From Arion vulgaris (Eukaryota > Mollusca > Gastropoda > Stylommatophora > Arionidae), in NCBI GenBank assembly GCA_020796225.1, contig CM036753.1, positions 72,895,365-72,959,364 of the forward strand: 64,000 nt of DNA, written 5' to 3'. Shown here piece by piece: positions 32,757 through 43,700 of this stretch. Each line of letters starts with the position of its first letter. Within the stretch, counting starts at the first letter, position 1. The position numbers and the translations under genes were made by a program. The notes under the pieces are model-generated. The model was not told the origin of the DNA, did no database searches, and was given only the letters and a program-made list of their open reading frames with translations.

Positions 32757-32892
32757 TTCAAAAGGCAAAGGATTGACTTCATTGCACCGAGTTTCCACCA
32801 TATGTCTCAGTTCTTGTCGGCAGAAATGGCCGACCATCTTCCGATAGTGTTGCGCATAGCACGAACTCCGTAGCTCCAGCAATTATCATTTT
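32757..32892 (-). mobile_element. SINE family S2, 3' half
   Basis: AAAGGATTGACTTCATTGCA and GTTGCGCATAGCACGAACTC, reverse S2 order, without the tRNA-like head. Confidence 0.75.
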
Positions 32893-33329
32893 GCCCATAT
32901 TAGCTCACAGTCATTAAAAGTCAATTGGATCAGTGACTGAATTTCTAACTAGATTTCTGTAGTTAAATAAAACAAAGTCTTTACATTTGCGCTGTATATC
33001 ATAAATATCGTGTATAATATGCTCAAATTTTACTCAGTTTTCATCTCTAATTCTCAGCTTCGTTTAGAACCTTTTTTATTTCGTTGTATGGCACCTTGCG
33101 ACCTCTTGGACTCAACGCATTACATTCCTATGCTTCTTAGTACTTTCTCATCTCATGCCTTGTAATCTACATGTGTATTTGCTTCATATATATATGAGTT
33201 ATATATTCACTTTATTGTTTATTGTTTCTCTTCTTTTCCACTTCTGGTTTTGTGTTTCACTCATTTCGTTATTCGTTTTTATTCCCAGATTTTCATTAGA
33301 TAGGTTTGAATGTTTCCATATGTAATCGT

Positions 33330-33470
33330 CCATTTGTAGTGTTCCTCGAAATTCGTCATTCTTGTTGTATTGTTTGCTTGATAAAGGCCTTTGGGTCGAA
33401 ACGTTGCTGTATATCGTCACTGTTTCTGTATTTTGTAAAACTATAGTACTTTGTTTTTACGTGTTTAATT
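33330..33470 (+). mobile_element. Retroelement end with hammerhead-like core, copy 1
   Basis: Contains TTGATAAAGGCCTTTGGGTC followed by GAAACG (33378-33403). The layout is that of a hammerhead ribozyme: CUGANGA, a short stem (GGCC/GGUC), then GAAA. The core is imperfect (TTGATAA). About 110 bp are shared with 54425-54545. Such motifs are known from Penelope-like elements; that placement is inference. Confidence 0.55.
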
Positions 33471-33487
33471 TAAAAGGGCTACATATT

Positions 33488-33715
33488 CACTTCATTTCGC
33501 CGGATTTCCCCATGTCTCGGCCATGTCCGCAGAAATGATACGTAAAAGTACTGTGATTATTTCATAAAATGCGAATTCAATAGCTTCGGCAGATACTCTA
33601 GGGATCTCTAAAAAAAAATGCACGCATGAACTGAACGACGCGGTTCAGATTCGAACCCACGACGGTTGGAAAGCAAGGCAAACGGTTTAATTAAACATTT
33701 CGTTACAGAAACCCT
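33488..33715 (-). mobile_element. SINE family S2, decayed full copy
   Basis: Reverse order: TTCACTTCATTTCGCCGG, CTCTAGGGATCTCT, B box CAGATTCGAACCCACGAC at 33648-33665, and a decayed A box. Confidence 0.8.
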
Positions 33716-34072
33716 CAACTGGGGTGCACTTACTACACGCGAGTACTAAGAAATATATTATTTTGATATCGAGTCTAACATAAATTAGAACGTTTCTCAA
33801 GTTTGACTTACAGTTTGGCTGCGAAAATGGCCCAAAAATGAATGTGACATTGTTATTTTATGTTCTTGGCATTGTTACAAAAACGCGTTTCGCACACTTG
33901 ATCTTCAATATGGGTTAATATTAAACTTAGTTGTAAAGGTCGTCATTTTATTATTTGGAGTCCTAAAAAATAGTTATTTAGAAAATGTTATAGTACAGTA
34001 GAAACACTTTTAGTGATCAATCTATCGGTAATCAAGCAGTCAGGTGACAATTTTTCTCTAACAAGTGCAACA

Positions 34073-34205
34073 CTTAAATTTGCTGATAGAGGCAAGAAAT
34101 ATCGGTCTCAGTTCCATGGAGGAGATTGAGCGAGTTGCCCAGGATAGAGCGGTATAGAGAAATTGCTTGCAATCCCTATGTAACGTATAATGGTACGAGA
34201 GGAAT
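34073..34205 (+). mobile_element. LINE 3'-end fragment
   Basis: Homologous to 8588-8718. One frame reads MEEIERVAQDRAV and NCLQSLCNV.WYERN, like LINE C-termini. Confidence 0.5.
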
Positions 34206-34444
34206 TATTATAAGTGCAATACTTAATTATAGCTTAGAGCAAAGAAAGAGGCGATGCAAGTAAGGAAAAAGAGAGTCGTGGATCCCAACCAGATCTTTCA
34301 GAGAAAGACCATTTTTACAAAGAGTTGGTAGTGGATAGAAGGTAACAGGTTCTTCGTGTTTCATACATTGAAATCCTACTTAAAACTTGTAGAACTATGA
34401 AGTTTTGGCTCTAACAGTCATAACAGCATTTATAGCGTCATATA

Positions 34445-34865
34445 CAGAGATTGGGTCAAACAAAATGAGAACATTACATAAAAAGTAATATAATTACATC
34501 AACATTTTTTAAACTCTATCCGTAATAGCTTATATTGTTTACTCATTTACTTACCTATTTAGCTTTATTATGTTTTTATTTCGACAATTTCCGGGCATCA
34601 TCTTTGATTTTTAATATGCCAATTGTTTACATCTGCAGAGTTAAATTTGTTACCAAGAATAACAGTAGCATAAACGAGTGGCGTCAACGCTTAGAAAAAA
34701 TCGTTGAGAAGCAAGGAGGACACACTGAACATGATTTCTGATTAGCTAAATACTTGGCAAACAAAATTACATGAAACAATATAATTAAATTAAATAACAT
34801 TTTTAAATAACGCGTATGTTAACGCGTATGTTACGCGATGTTCTCACTGTTTTTGGCCCACCCTG
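34445..34865 (+). mobile_element. Deleted mariner-like transposon
   Basis: 421 bp between TA dinucleotides. The ends are CAGAGATTGGGTCAAACAAA and, reversed, CAGGGTGGGCCAAAAACAGT, which then share GAGAACAT. An ORF ending at 34741 has SINEWRQRLEKIVEKQGGHT and EHDF. This resembles the last residues of Tc1/mariner transposases (EWR.RL..C....G.H.E). The catalytic DDE part is deleted. Confidence 0.78.
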
Positions 34866-34867
34866 TA

Positions 34868-35436
34868 GATGTGCAGTTCGTTGTATGTAAGGCGACACGC
34901 CCTGTTAGCTCATCCAAGAACTACTATCCGCAGTATGGTAGGTGGTAGGTATTGTATAAATATATATAGTATTCTATATTCTATCATCGTTTATTCTGAC
35001 ATCATGGCTGGACACAAGATCGACGTCAGAACTGATAACATGCACCAAGCAGAGAGAGTTGTGGAGAGACATGATCGCCTATGCCGGCAGGCATTGCACT
35101 GGATTGATTGATTAGTTCTATATTCAGTTTTTAAATCAAATGTTCTATCAAATAAATTTCTAAAAAATTATAAAGTTAGTCATACACGAATGTCCATTTT
35201 ATCAGAACATGTTGGGCTGAAATCAAGCGTGCGAGACATTACGATACATGACATTGTATATAAAACGAACATTTTGAAAATACATGATTGGATTACGCAC
35301 TCTTTTGTGGGATTTGAGTATCCATTCACAGCTCGTGGACTTGATTGTCTTTTCGTTACAATACACACCTTATGTTAGGGTAGACATGTCGTTAAAACTT
35401 GTCGAATATCAATTTCTTATGTGTTTCCACGAAATG
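34868..35436. other. Unassigned stretch
   Basis: A + strand frame ends GHKIDVRTDNMHQAERVVER at 35000-35111. It is not recognised. Confidence 0.35.
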
Positions 35437-36540
35437 GTGGCGCCTGTGGCTTAGGGGATAGTGACCCGGTCTATTAACCCCGACGTTCTGAGTTCGAATC
35501 ACGCTGCGGACAATTTGGTTGCAAATTGTTTCGGTGGATTTTACAAAGGACGATGGCACCACCCGTTCAGAAAGCAATGGCAAACTACTCTCTCTCTCTC
35601 TTTAGCCTGTTACTCCCTTAGCGTTTAGGGCAGCAACAAACGTACACCATTCTTCCCTGTTCATGGCCTTCCTCTGTATTGTGTTCCAGCTATGATTCAT
35701 TTCCTTCAGCTCTTGCTCTATCGTTCTCCTCCAGGTCGTCTTGGGTCTTCCACGCTTTCGCCTACCCTCTGGAGTCCATCTCAGTGCAGTTTTCGTGTCG
35801 GAGCCAGTCTCCATGCGCATCACATGTCAATCCATCTCCAGCGTCGTCCTCGGATGATAGTGCCCATATTCTCTTGTTGGCATCGTGCAAGCAATTCTTG
35901 ATTCGAGATAGTAGTCGGCCAGTACACGGGTAAGATTTTTCGCAGACAAGTTGTATGAAAGGCGGAGAGTCTGGACATATCCTGTTCTGTCATTCTCCAG
36001 CATTCCGATCCGTACAGCAATGTTGACAGCACACAGCTGTTATAGATACTAGTCTTGGTTCTGATGCTGTATTGGGCAGATTTCCAGGCGGTCTGAAGGG
36101 TCATGAATGCACTTCGTTCCTTACTCAGTCTGTTTTAATGTCAGATCCAGCGCCTCCTTCATTGCTAATAACACTTCCAAGGTATGTGAAAGCGGTTGTA
36201 TCTCGGAGGTTTTACCTTCTAGTTTGACTGGTGCTGGGGTTGCTATGTTCAGAGTCATTACTTCAGTTTTCTTCTGATTTATTTTCAGCCCAACCATCTC
36301 CCTATATTGGTTAAGGTGGCAGGTCTTTTCCTGGATATCTCTATGTGTATGAGATAGGAGTGCGATGTCATCTGCAAAATCTAGGTCTTCCAGAGTGGAT
36401 GTGAGCGTCCATCTAATACCTCTTGCCTTATCTTCCGTTGTTTTACGCATCACCCAATCTATGACAGTGTTGAATAATAGGGCTGACATAACACATCCTT
36501 GGGCAAACTACTGAGCCTAGAAAAATCACAAACAGTGTTA
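35437..36540 (+). mobile_element. SINE family S3 carrying a nested LINE
   Basis: Head GGCGCCTGTGGCTTAGGGGA, B box GAGTTCGAATCACGC, body to AAGCAATGGCAAACTACT (35589). It resumes at 36502 with GGCAAACTACTGAGCCTAGA after the LINE. Confidence 0.82.
35590..36501 (-). mobile_element. RTE-like LINE, longest copy, with 11-bp TSD
   Basis: 912 bp, minus strand. An RT palm piece lies at 36489-36121 with catalytic FADDIALLSH and GLKINQKKTEVM. After a frame break come YNSCVLSTLLYGSECW, CLRKILPVYWPTTISNQELL and RGRRWRW. After another break, ALRWTPEGRRKRGRPKTTWR runs to LNAKGVTG. At least three frame breaks make it inactive. The TSD GGCAAACTACT lies at 35579-35589 and 36502-36512. The FADD box is the metal-binding motif of reverse transcriptases. 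Confidence 0.93.
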
Positions 36541-36635
36541 AAATGCTGGGGTTGATTCGCGTGTCCTGTAAAGGATATGCAATTAACTTTTTTCCACAAA
36601 TCGAGTTTTTTATTTAAATTTCTTACATTTACGCG

Positions 36636-36962
36636 TTAGTTAGTTTTTTCCTTTCGTGTCAAAGGCGGCACATAGGGCAGAGGTCTTAGATCTCAATGTA
36701 ATGCGGTTCGTTGCTAGCAGTTAGAGATCTTGTATGGTTTTACATCCCAATAGTTTACTTTCTTGTTGGATGGTTCTTCGAAGAGTGGTCTTAGATCTTC
36801 CACGTTTTCTTTTCCCAACTGGTGACCACATACGGACTTAGTGATTTAGTCTCTTTTCGTCTGATCTAAGAACATGACCTAAATATTTCCACCTTCGTTT
36901 CCTTGTAATATTTGATATGGGTTGTTTCTGTGCTCTATCTCTCACTGTGTTGTTGGAAACAT
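36636..36962 (-). mobile_element. RTE-like LINE 3' end with (TAAC)n tail
   Basis: The minus strand encodes RKRRWKYLGHVLRSDEKR, GKRKRGRSKTTLRRTIQQES and GCKTIQDL. It is the sister of 17450-17822, in opposite orientation. Confidence 0.85.
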
Positions 36963-37624
36963 TTACGCGTACTTGGCACTATATCTGAAACTAGAAGAGA
37001 CAATATTACATTTTTGTTTAATACTTAGGAAACTATGATTTTATAAAGAAAAGTTTCTTCAGCAAGAAAATATATAATTGAAAAGCAAACAAAATAAATC
37101 TTTCGCAGTCTCATGGTATTAAGTTCTGCTGAAATTGCTGCTTTTTATGTGTCTTTCTTATCATGAATGTTAGCCGAACAAAAATATGTCGTTATTTTTC
37201 ATAAGTTTTTATTTAATCTGCCGTTCACTATTCATGCTCACTTGTTACTAGTTACTGGTCTACTTTTTATGTCATATATCTTTAAGATAAAACAGAGAGA
37301 AAAAATGGGGAGGAATAAATATGAAAGCTAATGAATAGCGTGTGTCACCAAAAAAGAAATGTTATAGATATGGTATTAACAGAATCACAAAATATCATAA
37401 CGGATGATAGATTTACACATAGCTTAAATACTTTATGGCGTCTAGCCGGCAGTGTTGGATCCCAGAATTCGTTCTGCAACAATTACGCAATGTCTTTATT
37501 TGTCATTGAAGATTCTGGTGAATGTGTTTATCTATAGACATTATTTCAAAACGGACTTGGAAAACAAATGAATATTACGCACATCTTGTGCTTGTGTACT
37601 GTGCACGTATAATCTATTGGGTTA
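36963..37624. other. Unassigned stretch
   Basis: AT-rich. Nothing recognised. Confidence 0.45.
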
Positions 37625-37808
37625 TTGAATCGGCTTATTGCGAGATCGCGAGAGAGAGAATCGACTTATTGCGAGATCGGGAAGAATCGACTTGCGGATC
37701 GGAGAGAATCGACTTATTGCGAGATCGCGAGAGAATCGACTTATTGCGAGATCGCGAGAGAATCGACTTATTGCGAGATCGCGAGAGAGAGAATCGACTT
37801 ATTGAGGA
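37625..37808 (+). repeat. 27-bp minisatellite, about 6 copies
   Basis: The unit is AATCGACTTATTGCGAGATC plus GCGAGAG, with an occasional extra AG. One copy (37680-37705) is shortened. Confidence 0.95.
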
Positions 37809-38064
37809 GCATCTAAACTACAAGTACCTCTGAAGAAGGCACGGGTACGCCTGTATAGCGGGGTACACTGATAATAAGGAGAGCAGACTTTCACGCAAAA
37901 ATCAGTCAGAGGCACGCTGACTACGCCTGAATTCATTGCGGGCGAAAGCAAAAGAAGAAGAGATTTAGTCGACTTTACAGATATGTGTGCCGCATCGCGG
38001 GAAATGTTTTAGAGAACTTTATGTGAGATTCTATCTAGAACGTACGACTCTAATATGTTATGGT

Positions 38065-38152
38065 TTAGATTTACAGTGTCGTACGAACCCGAGTTCGATG
38101 TCATGACCAGCCGAAACTGAAAGCTCAAGTGCTCTGGATCGGAAAAAAATAT
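38065..38152 (+). mobile_element. SINE family S6, decayed 3' half
   Basis: AGATTTACAGTGTCGTACGA, then GAAAGCTCAAGTGCTCTGGA and GATCGGAAAAAAA tail. Confidence 0.65.
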
Positions 38153-38177
38153 ACTTATTACTACACATGTTGTAAGC

Positions 38178-38503
38178 CAGCGGTTCCCAAACTGTGCATT
38201 ACCGTGGACCCCCACATGTTTCTATATATGAAAATGGACAGGAATGAATTATCTTTGTGTTACAATAGTAAACAATGTTTTCAGACTGGAGGAAACTTCA
38301 AATGATTTTCATTTTGTCTTGTCAGACATTTAGACTCCGGTCTGGTCCGAGTCCTTCGATTTCAGCGAAATGTTTCTGTTTTATTTGATTAATTAAAATT
38401 ATTCTTGTTTGAAATGTAAAGATGATATTTCTTCAGCGCGTGAAGACCCCTGTGATACCTCGCGGAACACCGGGCATCCGCGAACCCAGTTTAGGAAACG
38501 CTG
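38178..38503 (+). mobile_element. Non-autonomous hAT element with 8-bp TSD
   Basis: 326 bp. Ends CAGCGGTTCCCAAACTG and (reversed) CAGCGTTTCCTAAACTGG. Flanks TTGTAAGC (38170-38177) and TTGTAAAC (38504-38511) differ at one base. No coding. Confidence 0.9.
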
Positions 38504-38927
38504 TTGTAAACAACAAAGACATCATTCTGTTTCACAAATACATGCTATTCCATACTTCTGTATCTTGTCGTAGACAGTTTTGACAATAGATGAAGAAATA
38601 AATATTACTTAAACATGGACCAGACAATAGGTGATTTCTCTATAGAAGTCTGATACCTTCATAATTAGACAATCTGAAGACGGAATCTGAAGATGTTGAT
38701 ATTTGGATGGACAGAAGAATGAGGGGCTAGACACATTAATGATCAAGGAAGATGTATTGAGAGATACACACACAATCTTGCACAAATGTAACGATGTTTG
38801 AACAGATACATCGAAATAAACACATGAGTTATGTTAGCAGGCGCTTTCATAGCATCAATTTGAAAGTTGAACAATGAAATGAGGAAAATCATAGTCATGA
38901 TGTAAAAAAAGAAGAAGAAAAAAAAAA

Positions 38928-39194
38928 GCCTGTCGTTACTGCTTGTAGCACCGCTTTTTGATGGCGGTGTAGGACAGGTGGGACGAGAACCTGAGGAATT
39001 TAATGACCGCATGGCTAGTGCAGTCGCCGCGAAGCTGTTCAGGTCAGGATTTGTCATTTATGCCCCGACAGAACATAATTATTGGGCTTACCGTGAATTG
39101 AACACGGGTCTTCCCGCATGAAAAGACCCGTGTTCAATTCACGAAGCTAATAATTCTGTTCTGTCGGGGCATAAATGACAAATCCTAACCTGAA
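38928..39194 (-). mobile_element. SINE family S7 with inverted self-duplication
   Basis: The left part matches 58131-58320 (GTAGCACCGCTTTT, GTGCAGTCGC.G.GAAG.TGTTC, and B-box-like GTGTTCAATTCACGG read on the minus strand). Its last 72 bp recur inverted immediately after, forming arms 39040-39112 and 39123-39192 with a 10-bp loop. Confidence 0.82.
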
Positions 39195-39493
39195 GCCATT
39201 CGGTCAGAAGCTCCTGCTTAGCAATAGCGAATAGCGACTGTAGCATAGTGAAACATGTAACAAAACAAAATACTGTAGTTGTAAAAGTACAAAAACAAGA
39301 TACATGACGTTTCCATCAAATGGTCGTTATCAACAAAGGATAAAAGAAACGAAGAAAATCAGATTTCCTATACAAACAGGCAATAAATCTTTAACGGCCT
39401 TACAATGAAAATTTGTGACTAAAAACAAAAAACGAAATAAATATAAAAAACTAGAAATGGAAAAAAGGAAGATAGAACAAAAATAATCAAACA

Positions 39494-39895
39494 TATACAT
39501 TTAACATATATACATTTAACATATATAAATTTAACATATATAAATTTAACATATATACATTTAACATATATACATTTAACATATATAAATTTAACATATA
39601 TAAATTTAACATATATACATTTAACATATATAAATTTAACATATATAAATTTAACATATATACATTTAACATATATACATTTAACATATATAAATTTAAC
39701 ATATATAAATTTAACATATATACATTTAACATATATAAATTTAACATATATAAATTTAACATATATACATTTAACATATATACATTTAACATATATACAT
39801 TTAACATATATAAATTTAACATATATACATTTAACATATATACATTTAACATATATACATTTAACATATATACATTTAACATATATACATATATT
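39494..39895 (+). repeat. 15-bp minisatellite, 27 copies, two variants
   Basis: The unit TACATTTAACATATA alternates with TAAATTTAACATATA. All copies are the same length. The C/A variants run in the order CCAACCAACAACCAACAACCCACCCCC (27 sites, split here as a code, not bases in a row). Confidence 0.97.
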
Positions 39896-40147
39896 ATGGA
39901 ACATGAGAAAAGACAGAATTAAGAAGCATAGGAATGTAGTACGTTGCGTTCATGAGGTCTAGATACCATATAAAGATATAAAATGATTTTCTAGAGCAAA
40001 TCGACTCCGGTAATCAGAGGAACATGATCGGATGGCTGTGAACTGGATATCGGAAGCTCCCAAATGGTCATAATTACGTGGGTTTACGTGTTTCGCCATT
40101 GCTACATAGTTTTACTGCAGTTTTCCTTATATTGAAAGTCATGAGGT

Positions 40148-41096
40148 CAGTAGCGTATTCTCCATGCGTGCTAGGTGTGCGGCGCACACTATGCCAAACC
40201 AGAAAAAAAATAAAGTAATTATTGTATTAATTATTGACAGCAATATTTACTAGAAAATATTATACAGTATCTATAAGTAGCTGTCTTATTACAAACTTAA
40301 TCAACTTTGCAGTCTGTTACTATGGACGCTTTATCACACGTAATTGCGGTATGTTAGTACTTAGGAGTTATGACCCTTGTTGGAGCATGTCTCCGAAAAT
40401 TGCTCTGTGGTTTCCGTCTGAATGTGTGCTGGTCTGCGGATTCTAAAGCGAACTATAACGTTTTATGAAGCGGGTAAGGGAGATATTGGTGGATATGTTG
40501 TGGTTTTACATTGAGAATGCGTGCAGGAAAAACCAGTACTAACAATTGAAGGACTTGGTGATTAAAAGACATTTATGTAGAAATGTTCGATAAAAAATGA
40601 ACTTGTAGTACTCTCTTGTTCGGATGAGCTCTACAATAAGTAAATTTTAGTTGAAAATGATCTCAGTTCAGGTTTTAAAGAAGTGTTCAAACTGGCAGAA
40701 TTGACCATGACTATTCCAGAAACCACTGCTTCTGTTGAAATGTCGTTTTCAGCATTAAAGCGAATCCACAGTTGCCGCAGATCTACACAATATCAAGATT
40801 GGCTCCTAAATCGTAGCCTTTTGCGGATTGAAAAAGAACTTTTGAGCAAAGTTAGAATGAAGAAAACATGCCGTCACCGAGAAGTTTCTGCAAAAGGAAA
40901 GATCTGATCTTCATGTGAAATATGTAAGTGGAATTAGTTACTGTTTAAAAAAAAAAATTTCTCAGTTCAATAACTATCGTTGCATAATTGAATATAGTTG
41001 GCTTTTCAGTTAAAGGGGAAAGAGGTTAAATAGGAGGGGCACATATTCATTTTAAGTAGCAGCAGACCTATCTCGCATTATCAAGCTACGCCACTG
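40148..41096 (+). mobile_element. Internally deleted hAT transposon with TSD
   Basis: 949 bp. Left end CAGTAGCGTATTC, right end reversed CAGTGGCGTAGCTTG. TSD CATGAGGT (40140-40147) versus CATGAGTT (41097-41104). At 40683-40907 an ORF encodes the hAT C-terminal dimerisation region: ELTMTIPETTASVEMSFSAL, KRIHSCRRSTQYQDWLLNRS, LLRIEKELL. The IP.TTA..E.SFS.LK.I motif is diagnostic. The catalytic part is absent, and a stop precedes the block. Confidence 0.92.
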
Positions 41097-41104
41097 CATG
41101 AGTT

Positions 41105-41624
41105 CGCAACGTTTCAGAATAGGAGAATGTGAAATATAGAAGATATTATGTAACTGAACATATTATCATATGAAAGAAAGTTGAACACAATTTCAAGCCA
41201 CCAGTACCAAAGACATCATTAGATATGATGACCGCTTTCATTTCTATATTTCACAAACAAATAATAAAAATAACGGACCAATTCTAATAATATTCAAGTT
41301 CCCATTGACAAAAAAGGCTATAATTCTGGTTTATAGCAATGAGACTGGTTTTATTAACACACGTCGACTGATATGTATAAACATATCGCATAATTAACAT
41401 CATTTTAACGGAGTAGTACGCGATGTGGAGCGATAGCAGGATAGAACGAAGCAATAAAATATCAAATAATGAAGTTATATCAAGGTAAAGATCAGTAGAC
41501 AAATGTGAACAAAGACAAAAACATGTAGGCCGTACAGGTCACTATTTTTATGGAGCATGCTGTTCTCCTACAGAATATCAGCATCGTTATTCTATAGTTT
41601 GTTCTTAGTAGAACTTTTATGACA
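41105..41624. other. Unassigned stretch
   Basis: AT-rich. Nothing recognised. Confidence 0.45.
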
Positions 41625-42020
41625 TGAGAAAGCAAAAGTACAGAATAAAAATGGCCTACAAGAATAAATGGCTGAGAGATCACCCAGGTCATGAAAAGGA
41701 TGATGCATGCCACCAACTAAGTAGAGAAGAACAGGTTGTCATTTTTCGTTTACGAACAGGGCACAATAGGCTAAGGTACCATCTGTTTAACAAGTGTAAA
41801 ATATTCTGACATATGCACATGTGACACCAGCAAAGTGACGGAGACACACATACTGCAAGAATGTCCAACATACAGTGAGCAGAGAGAAAACACATGGCCA
41901 ATCCGCATACCAGTCTAAGACAAGCTATATGGAGATGTACATGGACTCCGGTTGACAGCTAACTATTTAAAAAAGTATACAAATCGATGTCTGAAAACGT
42001 TGGAAGAAGAAAAAGTTGAT
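41625..42020 (+). mobile_element. LINE C 3' part
   Basis: QVVIFRLRTGHNRLRYHLFN, then after a frame break CTCDTSKVTETHILQECPTY, and LRLTANYLKKYTNRCLKTLE. This is the post-RNase H Cys/His tail of LINE C and the best-preserved copy here. Confidence 0.85.
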
Positions 42021-42038
42021 CTTTTGCCAACCAACAAC

Positions 42039-42039
<1 letters not shown>

Positions 42040-42064
<25 letters not shown>
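42040..42064. repeat. (GA)n microsatellite
   Basis: Uninterrupted GA run directly after LINE C. Confidence 0.95.
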
Positions 42065-42070
<6 letters not shown>

Positions 42071-42164
42071 GAGTGTGTTAAAAAAGAGAGTTAAAAAAGA
42101 AGACAGAACGAACATCAACGTTAACAGTTATATTTGATTAAAAAGTCATCAGAAATGAAATTGT

Positions 42165-42701
42165 CTATTGTCTATTCCCAGGTGGAAGATGTAGTTGGCT
42201 GTCCACTCTTTCCGTTAAGCGTAGGGATGGGAGCTTTAATGTGCGTTCTATGGCTAGATGAGTCGCCCTTGTTGTGTTATATCCGTGTTTATGTAGTGTG
42301 GTCTTGATATTGTTTATCCATCTTTTTATTGGTCTTCCCTTAGCTCTAGTACCCGATCTCTTTTTACCGTATGCTGTTATTGGTGGTTGGTTGTATTGTC
42401 CAAACCACTGCATTTGTTGTCTTTCGATGTTGTCAGTGCATGAAGTTATGCCCACTCTGCTTCTGATGTCCTCATTTCGTAGTCTGTCTTTCCTGGTGAC
42501 TCCCACTGCCTTCCTCAAGCATTCCATTTCACACGTGGTGAGCTTTCTGGGGTGTGTTGCTTTAAGAGACCAAGTTTGACACTGGTAACAAGGTGTTGGT
42601 AGGAAAATACTTTTTATCATCTGTCTTTTCACTTCCATCTTGATCTTTGTGTGTTCTAGTAATGGTGCCAGCTGGTAGGTCACTGCATTTGCTTTTGACA
42701 C
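42165..42701 (-). mobile_element. LINE A-like 3' part, open over 178 codons
   Basis: The longest intact LINE reading frame here apart from arrays. It runs VTYQLAPLLEHTKIKMEVKR, SIFLPTPCYQCQTWSLKATH, CEMECLRKAVGVTRKDRLRN, EDIRSRVGIT, RQQMQWFGQYNQPP and GRPIKRWINNI, ending after LTERVDSQLHLPPGNRQ. There is no RT catalytic box in this piece. The absence of stops suggests a fairly recent copy. Confidence 0.88.
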
Positions 42702-42879
42702 CTTGTCTCTATTTCTCTATCGAGTTTCCAGTCCTGTGTGAAAATGGTAAATATTTGAATCAGAAACTTGCTTACTTGGTTGTCTATTTGTCAAAATTAA
42801 ATAAAAACTGAAAATACACATATTTCATTTTGTTCAGTTTTCTGAAATAATAAAGTATGATACAAGCGCCAGGATAAGA

Positions 42880-43115
42880 AGATGTTTCGTGAACAGGCTT
42901 GTGTATGCGCGTCATAAAGAGTTTTTATTTATTTACTGCCTCTGGTGTTTCTGAGGCCCACCTTTTGCCTAGACGTCCTTTGCTTAGTATCCACAGTATC
43001 AGAGTAGCAGTACACTTTGAGGTGCACTGTCTGTTGGCAATCTGCTTATGTGTCAGGATCATTCAATTTGTTGTTTCTTGATGAAATCCATTATTGATCT
43101 GCCATAGTTTACCAA
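42880..43115 (-). mobile_element. LINE A-like fragment
   Basis: Co-linear with 1720-1870 on the + strand (GTTTCTGAGG.CCA, TGTACTGTCTGTTGGCAATC-type block, TCATTCAATTTGTTGTTTCTT). Broken by stops. Confidence 0.6.
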
Positions 43116-43144
43116 ATAATCACTATGGTGTGAAAATATAACAC

Positions 43145-43700
43145 AATCATCCTCATCAAGTGCCGTGCCGGCTGGCGTAGACGATCATGGATCTCCACAA
43201 ATCTCTGTCGTTGGTGTTTGCTATCAACTCAGATGTTGACGCTCTACCGTGCCATGAAGTCAGGCTATCCAAAATTTTCTTCTCTGTCTTCCTCTTAGTC
43301 TACCCTCGATTTTACCAGTTGTCACAATGTGTTCTGAACCTCCCCGCCTCATCACATGCCAAAAAATGATGACTGTCTCTTTCTTATATTGATGATAAGC
43401 TTTCTCTGTGTCTTGATCTCATTCAACACCTCAACATTAGTCATTTTAGCAGTTCATGGAATTCTCATCATTCTTCTGTAAAACCACATCTCTGTGCCCT
43501 CAGAGATTTTTCATCGTGTATTCATTATCCATGACTCGCATCCGTTGGTTCTATGTAGCACTGGAATAACTCCATTCTGATCGGGATTGACAAGGACTTG
43601 TTGCAGATAATGCTTCTAATTTTCAGGAACGACGTTTTCCTTGCCTATTCTGCTCTTTATTTCTGATCAGCATCTGCCATCGATGTTACCAGGACTCCGA
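43145..43700 (-). mobile_element. LINE F 3' part
   Basis: The minus strand reads GTEMWFYRRMMRIP.TAKMTN, then EVLNEIKTQRKLIINIRKRQ and SSFFGM, and ends with QRQRFVEIHDRLRQPARH. Stops are scattered. Same family as 17825 and 18962. Confidence 0.7.

Noticed and set aside
37625..37808. CRISPR-like regular repeats
   Set aside because: Units are contiguous with no unique spacers and the genome is eukaryotic. The same applies to the other arrays.
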